DNA of 64,000 nucleotides from Lunatimonas salinarum (GTDB taxonomy: Bacteria; Bacteroidota; Bacteroidia; Cytophagales; Cyclobacteriaceae), in NCBI RefSeq assembly GCF_017811155.1, contig NZ_JACVCV010000016.1, forward strand, positions 35,018-99,017. The letters are read 5' to 3'. The position numbers and the translations under genes were made by a program. How positions within the stretch are numbered: position 1 is the first letter of the stretch; each line of letters opens with the position of its first letter. Shown one piece after another: positions 9,789-19,666 of this stretch. The notes beneath the pieces were generated by a model, which saw only the letters and a program-made list of their open reading frames with translations, made no database searches and was not told the origin of the DNA.

Positions 9789-10643
9789 TTAGTTAAAGAT
9801 AATGGTTCGGTTGCCCACTACCTGTATCTTACGGGCCAAGTGGTATTTAATTGCCCGGGAGAGGACTACCTTTTCCACATCTTGGCCCATTTGAACCATT
9901 TCTTCTACGGTGTTGTGGTGCCTCACACGGGCCACATCCTGCTCGATTATCGGGCCTGCGTCGAGTTCTTCGGTGACATAGTGGGCGGTGGCTCCGATGA
10001 TTTTCACGCCTCTTTTATGGGCAGCGTGGTAGGGTTTTGCGCCCACGAAGGCTGGTAGGAAGGAGTGGTGTATATTGATGATACGGTTAGGGTAATTCCG
10101 GATAAAATCCCCGCTTAGGATCTGCATGTAACGGGCCAATACCACGAAGTCTACCCGATGTTCCCGTAACAACTCAAGCTGTCTTTGCTCCTGTTCTTGT
10201 TTGTTTTCTTTGGTGATAGGCAAATGATAGAATGGAATACCAAAGCCTTTTACCACCCTTTTCAAGTCGGTATGGTTGGAGATGATCAAGGGAATTTCTA
10301 CCTGAAACTGTCCGGAGTAATAGCGGCTAAGGATGTCGAATAGGCAATGGGACAATTTGGAAACAAAAATCACCATCCGTGGTTTCGGGGTATTGAACTC
10401 CAGCGAACAATTCATGGCAAACTGCTTGCCGACTTCGTCGTGGAATACTTGGGAGATGCGGTCTTTGGGTATGGCAAAGCTCTCCAGTTCCCACTCGGCC
10501 CGCATAAAGAAATCGCCGACCTCCTCGTCGATGTGTTGGTCCACTTCGATGATATTGCCATTATATCGGAACAAGAAATCCGATACCGCAGCGACGATTC
10601 CCTTATCGTCTCTGCATTGTATGATCATAATCGCTGTTTGCAT
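9789..10643 (-). CDS. purU: Formyltetrahydrofolate deformylase
   Basis: Hydrolyses 10-formyl-tetrahydrofolate to THF and formate, balancing one-carbon pools and supplying formate for purine synthesis. An N-terminal ACT domain (about 5-85, opening IIQCRDDKGIVAAVSDFL) precedes a formyltransferase domain with the catalytic triad residues Asn190, His192 (NIHHSFLPAF) and Asp228 (ELDAGPIIEQD). The 284-residue length is normal. It lies 23 bases downstream of the helicase gene on the same strand, probably co-transcribed. GlyA, another one-carbon enzyme, is 8 kb away and not in this operon. Confidence 0.93.
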   Translation of the reverse strand: MQTAIMIIQCRDDKGIVAAVSDFLFRYNGNIIEVDQHIDEEVGDFFMRAEWELESFAIPKDRISQVFHDEVGKQFAMNCSLEFNTPKPRMVIFVSKLSHCLFDILSRYYSGQFQVEIPLIISNHTDLKRVVKGFGIPFYHLPITKENKQEQEQRQLELLREHRVDFVVLARYMQILSGDFIRNYPNRIINIHHSFLPAFVGAKPYHAAHKRGVKIIGATAHYVTEELDAGPIIEQDVARVRHHNTVEEMVQMGQDVEKVVLSRAIKYHLARKIQVVGNRTIIFN

Positions 10644-10666
10644 GGCTAATTCGTTGGTTGGGGGAT

Positions 10667-13603
10667 TTAGGATAGTAGTGCGGCAATATCTTCGCTGTTT
10701 AGGCTTTTGATAAAGCTTTCTTCCGTGTGGATCAGTTCTCCTGCAAGGGCCATCTTTCGTTCCTGCAGCGCCATGATTTTCTCTTCAACGGTATCTTTGG
10801 TGATGAATTTGTAGATGATGACTTTATTTTCTTGTCCGATGCGGTGGGCACGATCTATGGCTTGTGCCTCCACGGCGGGATTCCACCAGGGATCCAATAG
10901 GAACACGTATTCTGCTTTGGTCAGGTTCAAACCTACCCCACCGGCTTTTAGGGAGATCAGGAATACCTTGATGTCGTCGTTTTGCTGAAAGGAAGAAACC
11001 TGCGCCTGACGGTCTTTGGTACTGCCATCCAAATAGGCAAACGAGATGGCTTCTTTGGTAAGGATCTCACTGATAATGTCTAGGTGTTTCACAAATTGAC
11101 TAAATATCAGTACTTTGTGGCCTTCGCTTGCGGTTGAGGAAATCATATGAGTGATATCTTCCAACTTGCCCGAATCACCAAGATACCCTTCATCGGTCAG
11201 CTTGGGGTGATTGGCAATCTGCCGCAGTTGTGTAAGGCCGCGTAGCAGCGTAAAGGAGTTTCTCGAAAGGCCGGGAATGGAAGCGTCATCCATGATTTTT
11301 TCCCGAAAGTAGTTTTTGGTGTCCTCGTATATTTTAGCCTGTTCCTTCGACATGGATGAATATTTCACATTGATCACCTTTTCCGGAAGGTCCGTAGCCA
11401 CTTGGGTTTTAAGTCGCCGCAGGATAAATGGTTTGATCATGGAATGGAGCTTGGCGGCTTTGCCCATATCTCCTTTCTTTTCAATGGGTAGCAAAAACTG
11501 CCTTTTAAAGCTTCCTTTGGATCCAAGTAGGCCCGGGTTAATAAAGTTTACTTGAGACCAAAGGTCCATGGTTCCGTTTTCTACCGGCGTACCGGTGAGG
11601 ATTAGCCTGTGGTGGCTCTTGAGCTGCATCACGGATTTGGAGATAATGCTTTCCGGGTTTTTAATCGCTTGCGATTCGTCCAATATGACATAGTTGAAAA
11701 AGAAATTGCTGAGGACATCGATGTCGATTCGCGTGATACCATAAGAGGTGAGTACCAGGTCGTATCTGCTAAACTGCTCTACATCTTTGACCCGTTGGCC
11801 GCCGGTATATACCAGCACCTTGAGTTTGGGGGTAAACTTCCGTGCCTCAAGTTCCCAATTATATATCAGCGAGGTAGGCATGACTAGCAAGGAGGTTGAG
11901 CCCTCTGAAAACTCTTTTTGATGTGCCAGGAGTGCCAATGTTTGTACGGTCTTTCCCAGTCCCATATCGTCTGCCAAGCAGCCTCCAAATTGGTACTCGT
12001 GTAGAAAGCGTAGCCAGTTGTAGCCAGCCTTTTGGTATGGTCTTAGTTTACCTTTGAAATATCTCGAAAGATCGTAATCCTCAAATTGGGTAAAATCTTT
12101 TAGCCTAGCCAGTCGTTCGCTCAAGGAAAGTTTCACCAAGTTGGACTTTTGGAGCTCTTGGGCCAGTGCAATATGGTGTTTTTTCAGCTTTAGCTTTCCG
12201 GCGCTTGCCTCTTCCTCCTCCATAAAGGAAAAAATTTCTCCGTAGTGTTCAAACCAGGATTTAGGGATTATGGCGATCTCTTTGTTGGGCAGTTCTAATT
12301 CGGACCGGCCATTCAGCAGCATTTTACGGAATTTCTTAAATGGAATCTCATAGTCTCCAAAAGTGACCACGGCCTCCACGTCAAACCAATCGATTTTTTC
12401 CGAAATTCGAATGGAAATATTGGTTTTTCCGATAAAATAACGTTTGCTTTTGTCTTGGTTTGCCTGAATAAGCGTAATGCCGAGCTCATCCATTTTTTCT
12501 TTGTGGATAAGAATCCATTCGTATGCGGCACGTTTGGACATGGGGACTCTTCCACTGCGAAATGTCAGGCCACGGCTTTTGAAAAAGTCGCAGATTTCGG
12601 CTTCCCTTACTAAGTTCCGGATGATTTTATGAAACGTATACTCCTCACCATGTTTTTCCAACGCAACGTTGGTAGGTGTCAATTGGTCCGCTCGATAAGA
12701 GTTGAATCCATACTGAAAGCGCAAGTCAAAGACCAGTTTTTCTTCCGCTTCTATGTCGAGTTTTTTTCCAAACATATCTGTGGTAGGATTCCCGGGGAGG
12801 TCGCTGATGATGAGCTGAGGATCTGGTTTTGACCGATCTACCACGATGTCGAATCCCTTCGCGTGCACATCAAAAGAGGCTACCAATTGCGTGACAAATC
12901 TACGGTAATAATCGTCCTCCATCTTGCGGGGGATGACGATGAATTTTTTATTGAGGAAGGGGGCCAGCTTTTTGCCATCTACGTTTTTTTCGAAGCTAAA
13001 TAGTCTGCCATCTACGACCAGCCAAGCAGGCTCTTTGCAGATGAGGTATCCTCCACGGTACTGCCACTCCAGCTTTTCGTTTCCGTATTTCAGTGTGGGA
13101 AAGTAGTGGGTGTTTTCTTCATTTCGGCGAAAGTGAAATAGTGCCGTCGCTTTTTCAGGCAGGATTTCTATTTCCTTCCAGGCAGGGTTTCCGTCACTGC
13201 CGGTTTCGAACAGGCGTTTGCCTTTCAGGAGGTTCAGGATCTTTGCACGGGTAATTTCCAAACGGTTTTCTATGAGTTTTTGGGTTTCCTTGGCGTATGC
13301 GTTTTGCGGCTGCTCCTGATAGATTTTGCGGATAAAGTCCTTGGGCTTTACATTTTTGCTGTTGAATTTTTTCACAATGGCCTCCTGTTGCATGCTGTCC
13401 ATCAGTCGAATAAGCTCATAGTCTGCGTCGTCCAATTCACTGGCAAATTCGGCGGCATTCTGATAGGAGATATTTTGGTAGGCAAGCGAAAGCCGTCCCT
13501 TCTCATCCAATTGTACAGCGTATGATTCGAAAAGAATTCCAAGGAATTCGTGGTTGAAGAGGGCATATATGATCCTAAACGGCTTTTCAGCGGAAACTTT
13601 CAT
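10667..13603 (-). CDS. Swi2/Snf2-family DEAD/DEAH helicase
   Basis: A 978-residue SF2 ATPase of the bacterial Snf2 type, expected to translocate on DNA or remodel DNA-protein complexes. The first ~480 residues are an accessory region of mixed alpha/beta character without a motif I recognise with certainty. From about residue 500 come the SNF2_N motifs: RPYQKAGYNWL (Q-like/Ia region), Walker A DDMGLGKT near residue 544, the Walker B position as DESQ instead of the usual DEAQ/DEAH, and LTGTPVEN. The Helicase_C half has VLIFSQF, LDGSTK, LISLKAGGVGLNLT and the arginine finger region QAIDRAHRIGQ. The start ATG is at 13603. It is the first gene of a helicase-purU pair. Confidence 0.9.
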   Translation of the reverse strand: MKVSAEKPFRIIYALFNHEFLGILFESYAVQLDEKGRLSLAYQNISYQNAAEFASELDDADYELIRLMDSMQQEAIVKKFNSKNVKPKDFIRKIYQEQPQNAYAKETQKLIENRLEITRAKILNLLKGKRLFETGSDGNPAWKEIEILPEKATALFHFRRNEENTHYFPTLKYGNEKLEWQYRGGYLICKEPAWLVVDGRLFSFEKNVDGKKLAPFLNKKFIVIPRKMEDDYYRRFVTQLVASFDVHAKGFDIVVDRSKPDPQLIISDLPGNPTTDMFGKKLDIEAEEKLVFDLRFQYGFNSYRADQLTPTNVALEKHGEEYTFHKIIRNLVREAEICDFFKSRGLTFRSGRVPMSKRAAYEWILIHKEKMDELGITLIQANQDKSKRYFIGKTNISIRISEKIDWFDVEAVVTFGDYEIPFKKFRKMLLNGRSELELPNKEIAIIPKSWFEHYGEIFSFMEEEEASAGKLKLKKHHIALAQELQKSNLVKLSLSERLARLKDFTQFEDYDLSRYFKGKLRPYQKAGYNWLRFLHEYQFGGCLADDMGLGKTVQTLALLAHQKEFSEGSTSLLVMPTSLIYNWELEARKFTPKLKVLVYTGGQRVKDVEQFSRYDLVLTSYGITRIDIDVLSNFFFNYVILDESQAIKNPESIISKSVMQLKSHHRLILTGTPVENGTMDLWSQVNFINPGLLGSKGSFKRQFLLPIEKKGDMGKAAKLHSMIKPFILRRLKTQVATDLPEKVINVKYSSMSKEQAKIYEDTKNYFREKIMDDASIPGLSRNSFTLLRGLTQLRQIANHPKLTDEGYLGDSGKLEDITHMISSTASEGHKVLIFSQFVKHLDIISEILTKEAISFAYLDGSTKDRQAQVSSFQQNDDIKVFLISLKAGGVGLNLTKAEYVFLLDPWWNPAVEAQAIDRAHRIGQENKVIIYKFITKDTVEEKIMALQERKMALAGELIHTEESFIKSLNSEDIAALLS

Positions 13604-13717
13604 GATAGTATGCTATTACGGTCAGAATTTGAAAAAATAGTGAATATTCGAATTTAACCAGTTTGCAAATTACGCAAATAATTAACTATTCCTCTATGCC
13701 CTTGGTATTATTTGGCG

Positions 13718-14941
13718 CTAGAGGTGGTCCACCGTTCGGACCTTTGAGGCAATCAATGCGGGTCTATAGGAAGCTAAAAAGGTAATGACAACCACGCTTA
13801 AACTGGTGTACAAAAAGTCGCTAAGCTTCATCTTGACGGGATAGCTATCCACTACGGAAGAAGTGACACCAAGGGAGACGAGCCCGAAGGTGTCCTGAAG
13901 CCAGCAAACCAAAAAGCCCAATACCAATCCAATCAGTGCTCCAGATAATGCGATAATCGCCCCTTCCTTCACGTAAATGGCTTTGATAAGCCTGCGGGGA
14001 GCACCCATTGCGAAAAGAACGGCGATATCCTTTTTCTTTTCGATGGCCAGCATGCTTAAGGAAAAGAAAATATTAAAGGAAGCCACCGCTAATATAAAGG
14101 TAAGGGTCAGGAATACAAATAGTTTTTCCAAACGGATGGTCATTAGCAGACTGGCATGCTGTTCATCGGTGTCTTTAACGGTGAAGGGGTCACCAAGCTG
14201 AGTGCGGAGTAGTTGTTTTACTTTTTTGATATCCTGTCCGGGGCTTACTTTGATCTCCAAGGCGGTTCGCTTGTCGCCGTAGTTCATTAGGCGCTGGGCA
14301 AAACTCAGGGGGACTATGATATATTCGTCGTCAAACTGTTTTTCGATACTGAAAATTCCCACTGGGCGCAGTGTCTCCCGATTATACATGCTGTTTGGGT
14401 CAATGCTGCCCGCCCGAGGGGCTTTTGGGTAGTAGGCCTGTAGGAGATCAAACTCATTTTCCAAGTCTATCAACAAGTAGTAGGAAACGCCCCTTCCCAC
14501 TAGCGCAAAGGGTTTGGTGTCTGTTCCCAGGGACATTTCTCCCGCAAACAGTCCCTGCTCGAATCTGCCCTGTTCCAGGAAGTTGTCCGATACGCCCTTA
14601 ATGGTGGCGACCAATTGGTTTTCACCAAAGCGGAACAGCGCATTGTCTTCGATGACCTCTGTGACCACTTCCACGCCGGGGGTTTGGCGGATAGTTTCCA
14701 GCCACTCTTCGGTTACTTCAAAGGACTTTCCTTGGCTTGCTTCCACCTTGAGCTCGGCATCAAAGGAGGCGTAGAGGCTTTTGATAAGATCCTCCAGCCC
14801 GTTAAATACGGAAAGGACGATCACTAATGCCATGGTGCCCACCGCCACGCCAATCATCGATATCCGGGAAAGGATCGTGATGAAATTCCGTTTCTTTTTA
14901 CTCCGGAAATACCTAGCCGCTATAAAGAAAGATAGATTCAA
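13718..14941 (-). CDS. FtsX/LolC-E-type ABC transporter permease
   Basis: A 407-residue inner-membrane permease of the lipoprotein-release or MacB/FtsX superfamily. It has an N-terminal TM preceded by a basic stretch (FRSKKKRNFITILSRISMIGVAVGTMALVIVLSVFNGLE), a large periplasmic MacB_PCD-like region (about 45-265) and three C-terminal TM segments. The start is TTG at 14941: an in-frame TAA lies immediately before it and the N-terminal MNLSFFIAARYF pattern is the family's usual beginning. It follows rbfA by 24 bases, and rbfA-permease pairing is familiar in Bacteroidota. The partner ATPase is not in the window, so LolC/E function is inferred. Confidence 0.85.
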   Translation of the reverse strand: MNLSFFIAARYFRSKKKRNFITILSRISMIGVAVGTMALVIVLSVFNGLEDLIKSLYASFDAELKVEASQGKSFEVTEEWLETIRQTPGVEVVTEVIEDNALFRFGENQLVATIKGVSDNFLEQGRFEQGLFAGEMSLGTDTKPFALVGRGVSYYLLIDLENEFDLLQAYYPKAPRAGSIDPNSMYNRETLRPVGIFSIEKQFDDEYIIVPLSFAQRLMNYGDKRTALEIKVSPGQDIKKVKQLLRTQLGDPFTVKDTDEQHASLLMTIRLEKLFVFLTLTFILAVASFNIFFSLSMLAIEKKKDIAVLFAMGAPRRLIKAIYVKEGAIIALSGALIGLVLGFLVCWLQDTFGLVSLGVTSSVVDSYPVKMKLSDFLYTSLSVVVITFLASYRPALIASKVRTVDHL

Positions 14942-14965
14942 TTAGTTTACAGAATAAGGCCGTCG

Positions 14966-15349
14966 TTATGCTTCTTCTTCTTCTTCATTCTCTTCCGGAG
15001 CTTCCGGTATGTCTAGTTTAGAAATTACGCCGTCCATGTGTTGGGCGTATGCGGCAGATTCATCCAGGAAAAAGGCAATTTCCGGGGTAATGCGTGCGGA
15101 CTTTCCGATTCGCTTACCCAAGCCTCCCCTAATCGCCTTTTTGGCCGCATTTATTTTTTCAAAAAGTACTTGATTGTTTGCATTAAGGAAGCTTAGGTAT
15201 ACCCTCGCAACGCTCAAATCCGGACTCATCTGCACCCGTGTTACCGTAACCAAGGCATTTCCGATTAGGGATCGGGATTCCCGCTGAAAAATATCGCCTA
15301 GCTCCTTTTGGATAAGTTTAGAATACTTCAACTGTCTTTTGCTTTCCAT
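14966..15349 (-). CDS. rbfA: 30S ribosome-binding factor A
   Basis: Small KH-fold assembly factor that helps mature the 16S rRNA 5' end and the 30S subunit. The 127-residue product has the family's N-terminus (QLKYSKLIQKELGDIFQRE), the central VTRVQMSPDLSVARVYLSF segment and RIGKSARITPEIAFFLDESA. A strongly acidic tail of Glu residues ends the protein, common in this phylum. It is the promoter-proximal gene of an rbfA-permease operon and is divergent from the membrane protein at 15431, with 81 bases between. Confidence 0.93.
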   Translation of the reverse strand: MESKRQLKYSKLIQKELGDIFQRESRSLIGNALVTVTRVQMSPDLSVARVYLSFLNANNQVLFEKINAAKKAIRGGLGKRIGKSARITPEIAFFLDESAAYAQHMDGVISKLDIPEAPEENEEEEEA

Positions 15350-15430
15350 GATAATAAAGTTAGGACAAATTTAGTGAATTATATCCTTTACACTTAATTT
15401 CGTATCCTTCAAATCAACCATAAGGTTCCC

Positions 15431-16831
15431 TTGCTCCAATTTTTCAAATTAAACGACCCCTTTAGGCTGGTAGGAATCCTGTTGTTCCTCGGGCTTTTTA
15501 GGCTGCCATACTACCTGATCGGCATGCCCCTAATCCAGCCTGAAATGGTTTGGCTGCTTATTGGCGAAAGAATGGCAGGGGGATTTGCGATGTATGGGGA
15601 AATCATGGATGACACCGGGCCGTTTTCGGCCCTTACCTATGGGCTATTGCACTTTTTTTTTGGGAGGTCACTATTTATGCACCATCTCTTCGCAGCCTTT
15701 GTGATCTTCTTTCAGGTTACGTATCTCAATTTCCTCTTTATCCGGTTTAAAACCTACAAGGAGAACACCTATTTGCCGGCAATTGTTATGCTGTGTTTTT
15801 TTCATCTTTCCTATGATTTTCTTGTACTTTCTCCCAGTCTACTGGGCAACACGTTTATCCTCTTGGCATTCGGGCAGCTGTTTTCTCAAACGGCCGTAAA
15901 TAAAAATTCCACGGAATCCATCTTGCTATTGGGGCTCTATGGAGGTATCGCTTTGTGTTTTCACTTTCCCTTGGTCGTATTTCTGCCACTCATGGTGGTT
16001 TTTGGGATGGTGATCGGTGGTTTTAATTTTCAGCAGCTACTTTTGGCTGTTACCGCCTATTTGATACCATTGGCGTTGGTTGGGGTTTATTTCTTTTGGA
16101 TAGAGGGGCTTGAGGATTTTTTCATTGAGTTTGTGCTGGCCTCGCGTAAGATTGAGGGGCTGGTACACAGTACCTTGCGTGAAATAGGCTTTGTCTTTTT
16201 TCTACCTCTGTTACTTTCTACATGGGGCTTCTTTGCGATTCTGTTAGTAAAAAAGCTATATATCAATCAGCAAAAACAAAGTCAGTTGATGATTCTGTAC
16301 CTGGTGTGTGCTTCTTTTACCGTGTTTGTCGCAAACCGTACCATTGCATACCAATTTTTGGGTTTGATACCGGTATTTACCTTCTACACGGTACACTATT
16401 TGGTGTCTATTCGTAAGCCTATTCTCCAGTCATTGCTGTTTTATGTGTTGTTTTTAGGGACGCCGTTCATTGGAGCTAGTTGGTTGTTTTACAAACAAAA
16501 TGATCCGACTTATTTTGAGTACGCAGTCAAAGACGGTCCGGAATACCATTTTTCGGATGGGGCTTCGGTTCTGGTATTAGGTAAAGACCTGGGCTATTAC
16601 CGAAATGCGCCTTTGGCCACACCTTACCTGAATTTTGCGATGGCGAAGCCATATTTGGCTGATCTGGAGAATTTTGAAAACAGGGCAAAGATCAACCGGT
16701 TTTTCAGGGAGGAAAGGCCCGGGTGGGTTATTGATGATGAGGGGGTTTTTGGCGATTTATTGCCCAATTACCCTCAGATTCAAGCGATGTATGAATTGGA
16801 GGAAATAAACAGGTATCGGTTAAAAAAATAA
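15431..16831 (+). CDS. Polytopic membrane protein, DUF6427-like or GT-C-like
   Basis: A 466-residue protein with about ten to twelve hydrophobic helices. The first loop has the pattern GERMAGGFAMYGEIMDDTGPFSALTYGLLHFFFGRS, reminiscent of the acidic first loop of GT-C membrane glycosyltransferases, and the ~80-residue C-terminal segment is soluble. Overall it resembles the Bacteroidota family DUF6427; I cannot assign a reaction. The start is TTG at 15431: an in-frame TAA is at 15395-15397 and no ATG or GTG lies between, while the N-terminus MLQFFKLNDPFRLVG looks natural. It is a single gene ended by a hairpin overlapping its stop codon. Confidence 0.75.
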   Translation: MLQFFKLNDPFRLVGILLFLGLFRLPYYLIGMPLIQPEMVWLLIGERMAGGFAMYGEIMDDTGPFSALTYGLLHFFFGRSLFMHHLFAAFVIFFQVTYLNFLFIRFKTYKENTYLPAIVMLCFFHLSYDFLVLSPSLLGNTFILLAFGQLFSQTAVNKNSTESILLLGLYGGIALCFHFPLVVFLPLMVVFGMVIGGFNFQQLLLAVTAYLIPLALVGVYFFWIEGLEDFFIEFVLASRKIEGLVHSTLREIGFVFFLPLLLSTWGFFAILLVKKLYINQQKQSQLMILYLVCASFTVFVANRTIAYQFLGLIPVFTFYTVHYLVSIRKPILQSLLFYVLFLGTPFIGASWLFYKQNDPTYFEYAVKDGPEYHFSDGASVLVLGKDLGYYRNAPLATPYLNFAMAKPYLADLENFENRAKINRFFREERPGWVIDDEGVFGDLLPNYPQIQAMYELEEINRYRLKK

Positions 16832-16871
16832 CGAGGCCAATGATCTCACGGGCCTCGTTGAAGAACTTTTT
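16830..16871 (+). terminator. Terminator overlapping the stop codon of the DUF6427-like gene
   Basis: Perfect 9-base arms AACGAGGCC (16830-16838) and GGCCTCGTT (16851-16859) with a 12-base loop, then a T5 run at 16867-16871. The convergent rpiB gene ends 12 bases later, so it may serve both strands. Confidence 0.75.
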
Positions 16872-16883
16872 CAATGGGAGCAG

Positions 16884-17318
16884 TTAGCAGGGGATTTTAT
16901 TTACCCGTGTGGCGTGACGCCCCCCCTCAAAGTCCGTCTGAAGGAAGATATCTACCATTCGGACTACCAAGTCAAAGTCCACAAAACGAGCCGGAATCGA
17001 GATTAGGTTAGCGTCATTATGCTGCCTTGAAAGGGCTGCAAGGTCTTCATTCCAGCAGATGGCCGCTCTTATTCCCTGATGTTTGTTTGCAGTGATTGCT
17101 ACGCCATTACCACTCCCGCAGATGATTATGCCGCGTTGGTGGTTTCCCGCTTCTATGCTCTGGCAAAGGGGATGTATGAAATCGGGGTAGTCTACAGACG
17201 CATCGGAACTGGGTCCGAAATCCTTCACTTGGTATCCTTTTTTTTCCAGTACCTCGATCAGGCGCTGTTTATATTCAAATCCGGCATGGTCGCCGCCGAT
17301 GGCAATTACTTCATTCAT
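16884..17318 (-). CDS. rpiB: Ribose-5-phosphate isomerase B (RpiB/LacAB family)
   Basis: Interconverts ribose 5-phosphate and ribulose 5-phosphate in the pentose phosphate pathway. The 144-residue product has the full RpiB pattern: IGGDHAGFEYKQ at the N-terminus, DYPDFIHPLCQSI, GIIICGSGNGVAITANKHQGIRAAICW with the catalytic Cys in the CGSGNG loop, and NDANLISIPARF. The C-terminus keeps the GGRHATRV box. It is last of a tight glyA-tatC-rpiB series on the minus strand, 8 bases after tatC. Confidence 0.93.
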   Translation of the reverse strand: MNEVIAIGGDHAGFEYKQRLIEVLEKKGYQVKDFGPSSDASVDYPDFIHPLCQSIEAGNHQRGIIICGSGNGVAITANKHQGIRAAICWNEDLAALSRQHNDANLISIPARFVDFDLVVRMVDIFLQTDFEGGRHATRVNKIPC

Positions 17319-17326
17319 GTGCTTGG

Positions 17327-18169
17327 CTAGTAATCGTTTTTCAATTCCTCTTCCCGCTGCTGTCGTTCTAGACGCTTGGCAATAAAAATGCCTGCTTCAT
17401 ACAGCACCAGAATGGGCATTGCAATCAATATTTGACTGATGACATCAGGCGGTGTGATCAATGCAGACAACACTAATATGATCACGATGGCATGCCTACG
17501 GTATGTTTTCAAAAACGCCGAGCTTACCAAGCCCGCCTTGGTGAGGAAGTATATCACAATAGGCAGTTGGAACATGACAGCCGACGCCAGGACGAGCATG
17601 GCCAACGTGGAAATGTAGGAGGTGATGTCAAATTCGTTTGCAATCGACGGATCCAACTGGTAATTCGACAGGAAGTTGATGGAAAGTGGAGCCAGTATAA
17701 AATATCCGAAAGCCGCTCCCATAAAGAACAGTAGGCTCACAAAAAACACCGCACCTCGGGCTGCATTGCGTTCCTTGTCGTAAAGGCCCGGGGAAATAAA
17801 TCGCCATACTTCCCAAAATACATAGGGAAAGGCAACGATCAGACCCACTACCAAGCTGGAAGTCATGTGCATGGAAAACTGACCCGTCATTTGCCGGCTC
17901 TGAATGATAAAGGGAAGTTCCTGTATGCACAAAGCAGGTATAGAAAGCGCCTCTGATACCTGGCAAAGTACCCGGTAGGTGATAAAGTCAATCTTAGAGG
18001 GGCCCAAGATAACGACCCCAAACACAAAACTTTTGGACAGAAAAGCGGCCACCATAAAGATAAGGATAGCCGAAATCGATCGAAGCAGGTGCCAGCGAAG
18101 CTGCTCTAAGTGGTCTAGGAAGGACATGCCTTCCTCTTCCTCATCGTCTTTGTATTGATCCAGTGCCAC
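17327..18169 (-). CDS. tatC: Sec-independent protein translocase TatC
   Basis: Inner-membrane receptor of the twin-arginine pathway, which exports folded proteins. The 280-residue product has six TM segments, the conserved N-terminal MSFLDHLEQLRWHLLRS with the essential Glu/Arg region, FPYVFWEVWRFISPGLYDKER in the second cytoplasmic part, and a long first periplasmic loop with cysteines as in other Bacteroidota. GTG at 18169 gives a short acidic leader (DQYKDDEEEEG) before MSFL; an internal ATG at 18126 is the alternative start. It lies between glyA (17 bases upstream) and rpiB. tatA/B is not in the window. Confidence 0.92.
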   Translation of the reverse strand: MALDQYKDDEEEEGMSFLDHLEQLRWHLLRSISAILIFMVAAFLSKSFVFGVVILGPSKIDFITYRVLCQVSEALSIPALCIQELPFIIQSRQMTGQFSMHMTSSLVVGLIVAFPYVFWEVWRFISPGLYDKERNAARGAVFFVSLLFFMGAAFGYFILAPLSINFLSNYQLDPSIANEFDITSYISTLAMLVLASAVMFQLPIVIYFLTKAGLVSSAFLKTYRRHAIVIILVLSALITPPDVISQILIAMPILVLYEAGIFIAKRLERQQREEELKNDY

Positions 18170-18186
18170 GTGCTTTCGTTAGTCGT

Positions 18187-19455
18187 TTAGTACAAAGGAA
18201 ATTGAACCATCCATTCGTTCACCTCTTGCTTGATTTTGGCGAGCATGGATTCGTCTTGGTTGTTGGAGAGTGCTTTGTCAATCAGGTTGACGATCTTTCG
18301 CATATCGTCTTCTTTCAGTCCCCTCGTGGTGACTGCGGCCGTGCCGACGCGCATGCCCGAGGTTACGAATGGGGAACGGGTATCGAAAGGCACCATGTTT
18401 TTATTAATGGTAATGTCTACTTTGCCAAGCGTCTCTTCGGCCAATTTTCCGGTAAGGTCTTTGTTTCGCAGATCGATCAGCATGAGGTGGTTGTCCGTGC
18501 CTCCAGAGATGATTTCATAGCCTTTTCCCAGAAACGCCTGCGCCATGACTGCCCCATTCTTTTGAACCTGTAAGATGTAGTGCATGTAGTCGTCAGACAG
18601 CGCTTCTTGGAACGCAACCGCTTTGGCGGCGATGATATGCTCCAAAGGACCTCCCTGAGTACCTGGAAACACTCCTGAATCCAGCAAGGATGACATTTTC
18701 CGTAATTCGCCTTTTGGTGTCGTAAGTCCGAAGGGATTTTCAAAATCTTCCCGCATCAGGATAAGCCCGCCTCTGGGGCCTCTAAGGGTCTTATGCGTGG
18801 TAGTAGTGACAATATGGCAATAGTCCAGCGGATCATTTAACAAGCCCTTGGCGATAAGTCCGGACGGGTGCGAAATATCCGCCAACAAGATAGCTCCCAC
18901 TTCGTCGGCAATCTCTCGAAGGCGCTTGTAATCCCAGTCCCTGCTGTAGGCTGAGGCACCGCATATTAATAGTTTGGGTTTTACCTCACGGGCTTTTGAA
19001 GCTACTTTGTCGTAGTCTATGAGACCGGTTTCCTGCTCTACTCCGTAGAAGTGGGGCTGGTATAGCTTACCGGAAAAGTTCACAGGCGATCCGTGGGTAA
19101 GGTGCCCGCCGTGTGACAAGTCAAAACCGAGGATGCTATCTCCTGTCTGCAAGCAGGCCAAAAATACCGCAGCATTTGCTTGGGCGCCAGAGTGTGGCTG
19201 TACATTGGCCCAGGTAGCTCCAAAAAGTTCCTTGGCGCGATCGATGGCAAGCTGCTCGATTTCGTCTACCACCTCACAACCGCCATAGTATCGTTTATTG
19301 GGCAGTCCTTCGGCATATTTGTTGGTCAATACGCTGCCTGCGGCCTCCATGACCTGCTTGCTGGTGAAGTTTTCGGAGGCAATCAGTTCTATACCCCGGC
19401 GTTGTCTGTCTTCTTCTTTTGCAATTAGGCCAAATATTACCTGATCTCTTTCCAT
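18187..19455 (-). CDS. glyA: Serine hydroxymethyltransferase
   Basis: PLP enzyme that converts serine and THF to glycine and 5,10-methylene-THF, the main source of one-carbon units; cytoplasmic homodimer or tetramer. The 422-residue product has the [12 protein letters not shown]-terminus, [21 protein letters not shown], [16 protein letters not shown] segment ([17 protein letters not shown]), and the PLP-lysine motif [15 protein letters not shown]. The ATG at 19455 is the natural start. It leads the glyA-tatC-rpiB run and is divergent from pfkA, with about 210 bases between. Confidence 0.95.
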   Translation of the reverse strand: MERDQVIFGLIAKEEDRQRRGIELIASENFTSKQVMEAAGSVLTNKYAEGLPNKRYYGGCEVVDEIEQLAIDRAKELFGATWANVQPHSGAQANAAVFLACLQTGDSILGFDLSHGGHLTHGSPVNFSGKLYQPHFYGVEQETGLIDYDKVASKAREVKPKLLICGASAYSRDWDYKRLREIADEVGAILLADISHPSGLIAKGLLNDPLDYCHIVTTTTHKTLRGPRGGLILMREDFENPFGLTTPKGELRKMSSLLDSGVFPGTQGGPLEHIIAAKAVAFQEALSDDYMHYILQVQKNGAVMAQAFLGKGYEIISGGTDNHLMLIDLRNKDLTGKLAEETLGKVDITINKNMVPFDTRSPFVTSGMRVGTAAVTTRGLKEDDMRKIVNLIDKALSNNQDESMLAKIKQEVNEWMVQFPLY

Positions 19456-19641
19456 TGGATGTATGCTAATTAATGTCGATTGGGCTTAGAGCCTTCGGTA
19501 GGGTATTCAGCTAAAGGCCTAAGTCCCACCCCCAAACATAAGGCTATTTTTTGGATGGGCAAAATTAGTCCGAATCGCTGTATATTCCAATCGAATAGGG
19601 GATTTGATCGGGGGTGAACCGGGATATTTTTACATTATGTG

Positions 19642-19649
19642 TATCTTTG
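19642..19649 (+). promoter_or_regulatory. -7 box TATCTTTG before pfkA
   Basis: An exact TAnnTTTG match lies 17 bases before the preferred ATG at 19667. No TTTG is seen at the expected -33 distance, so only half of a promoter is supported. A start site here would favour the ATG at 19667 over upstream in-frame starts. Confidence 0.35.
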
Positions 19650-19666
19650 AATATCTTAAGAAGATT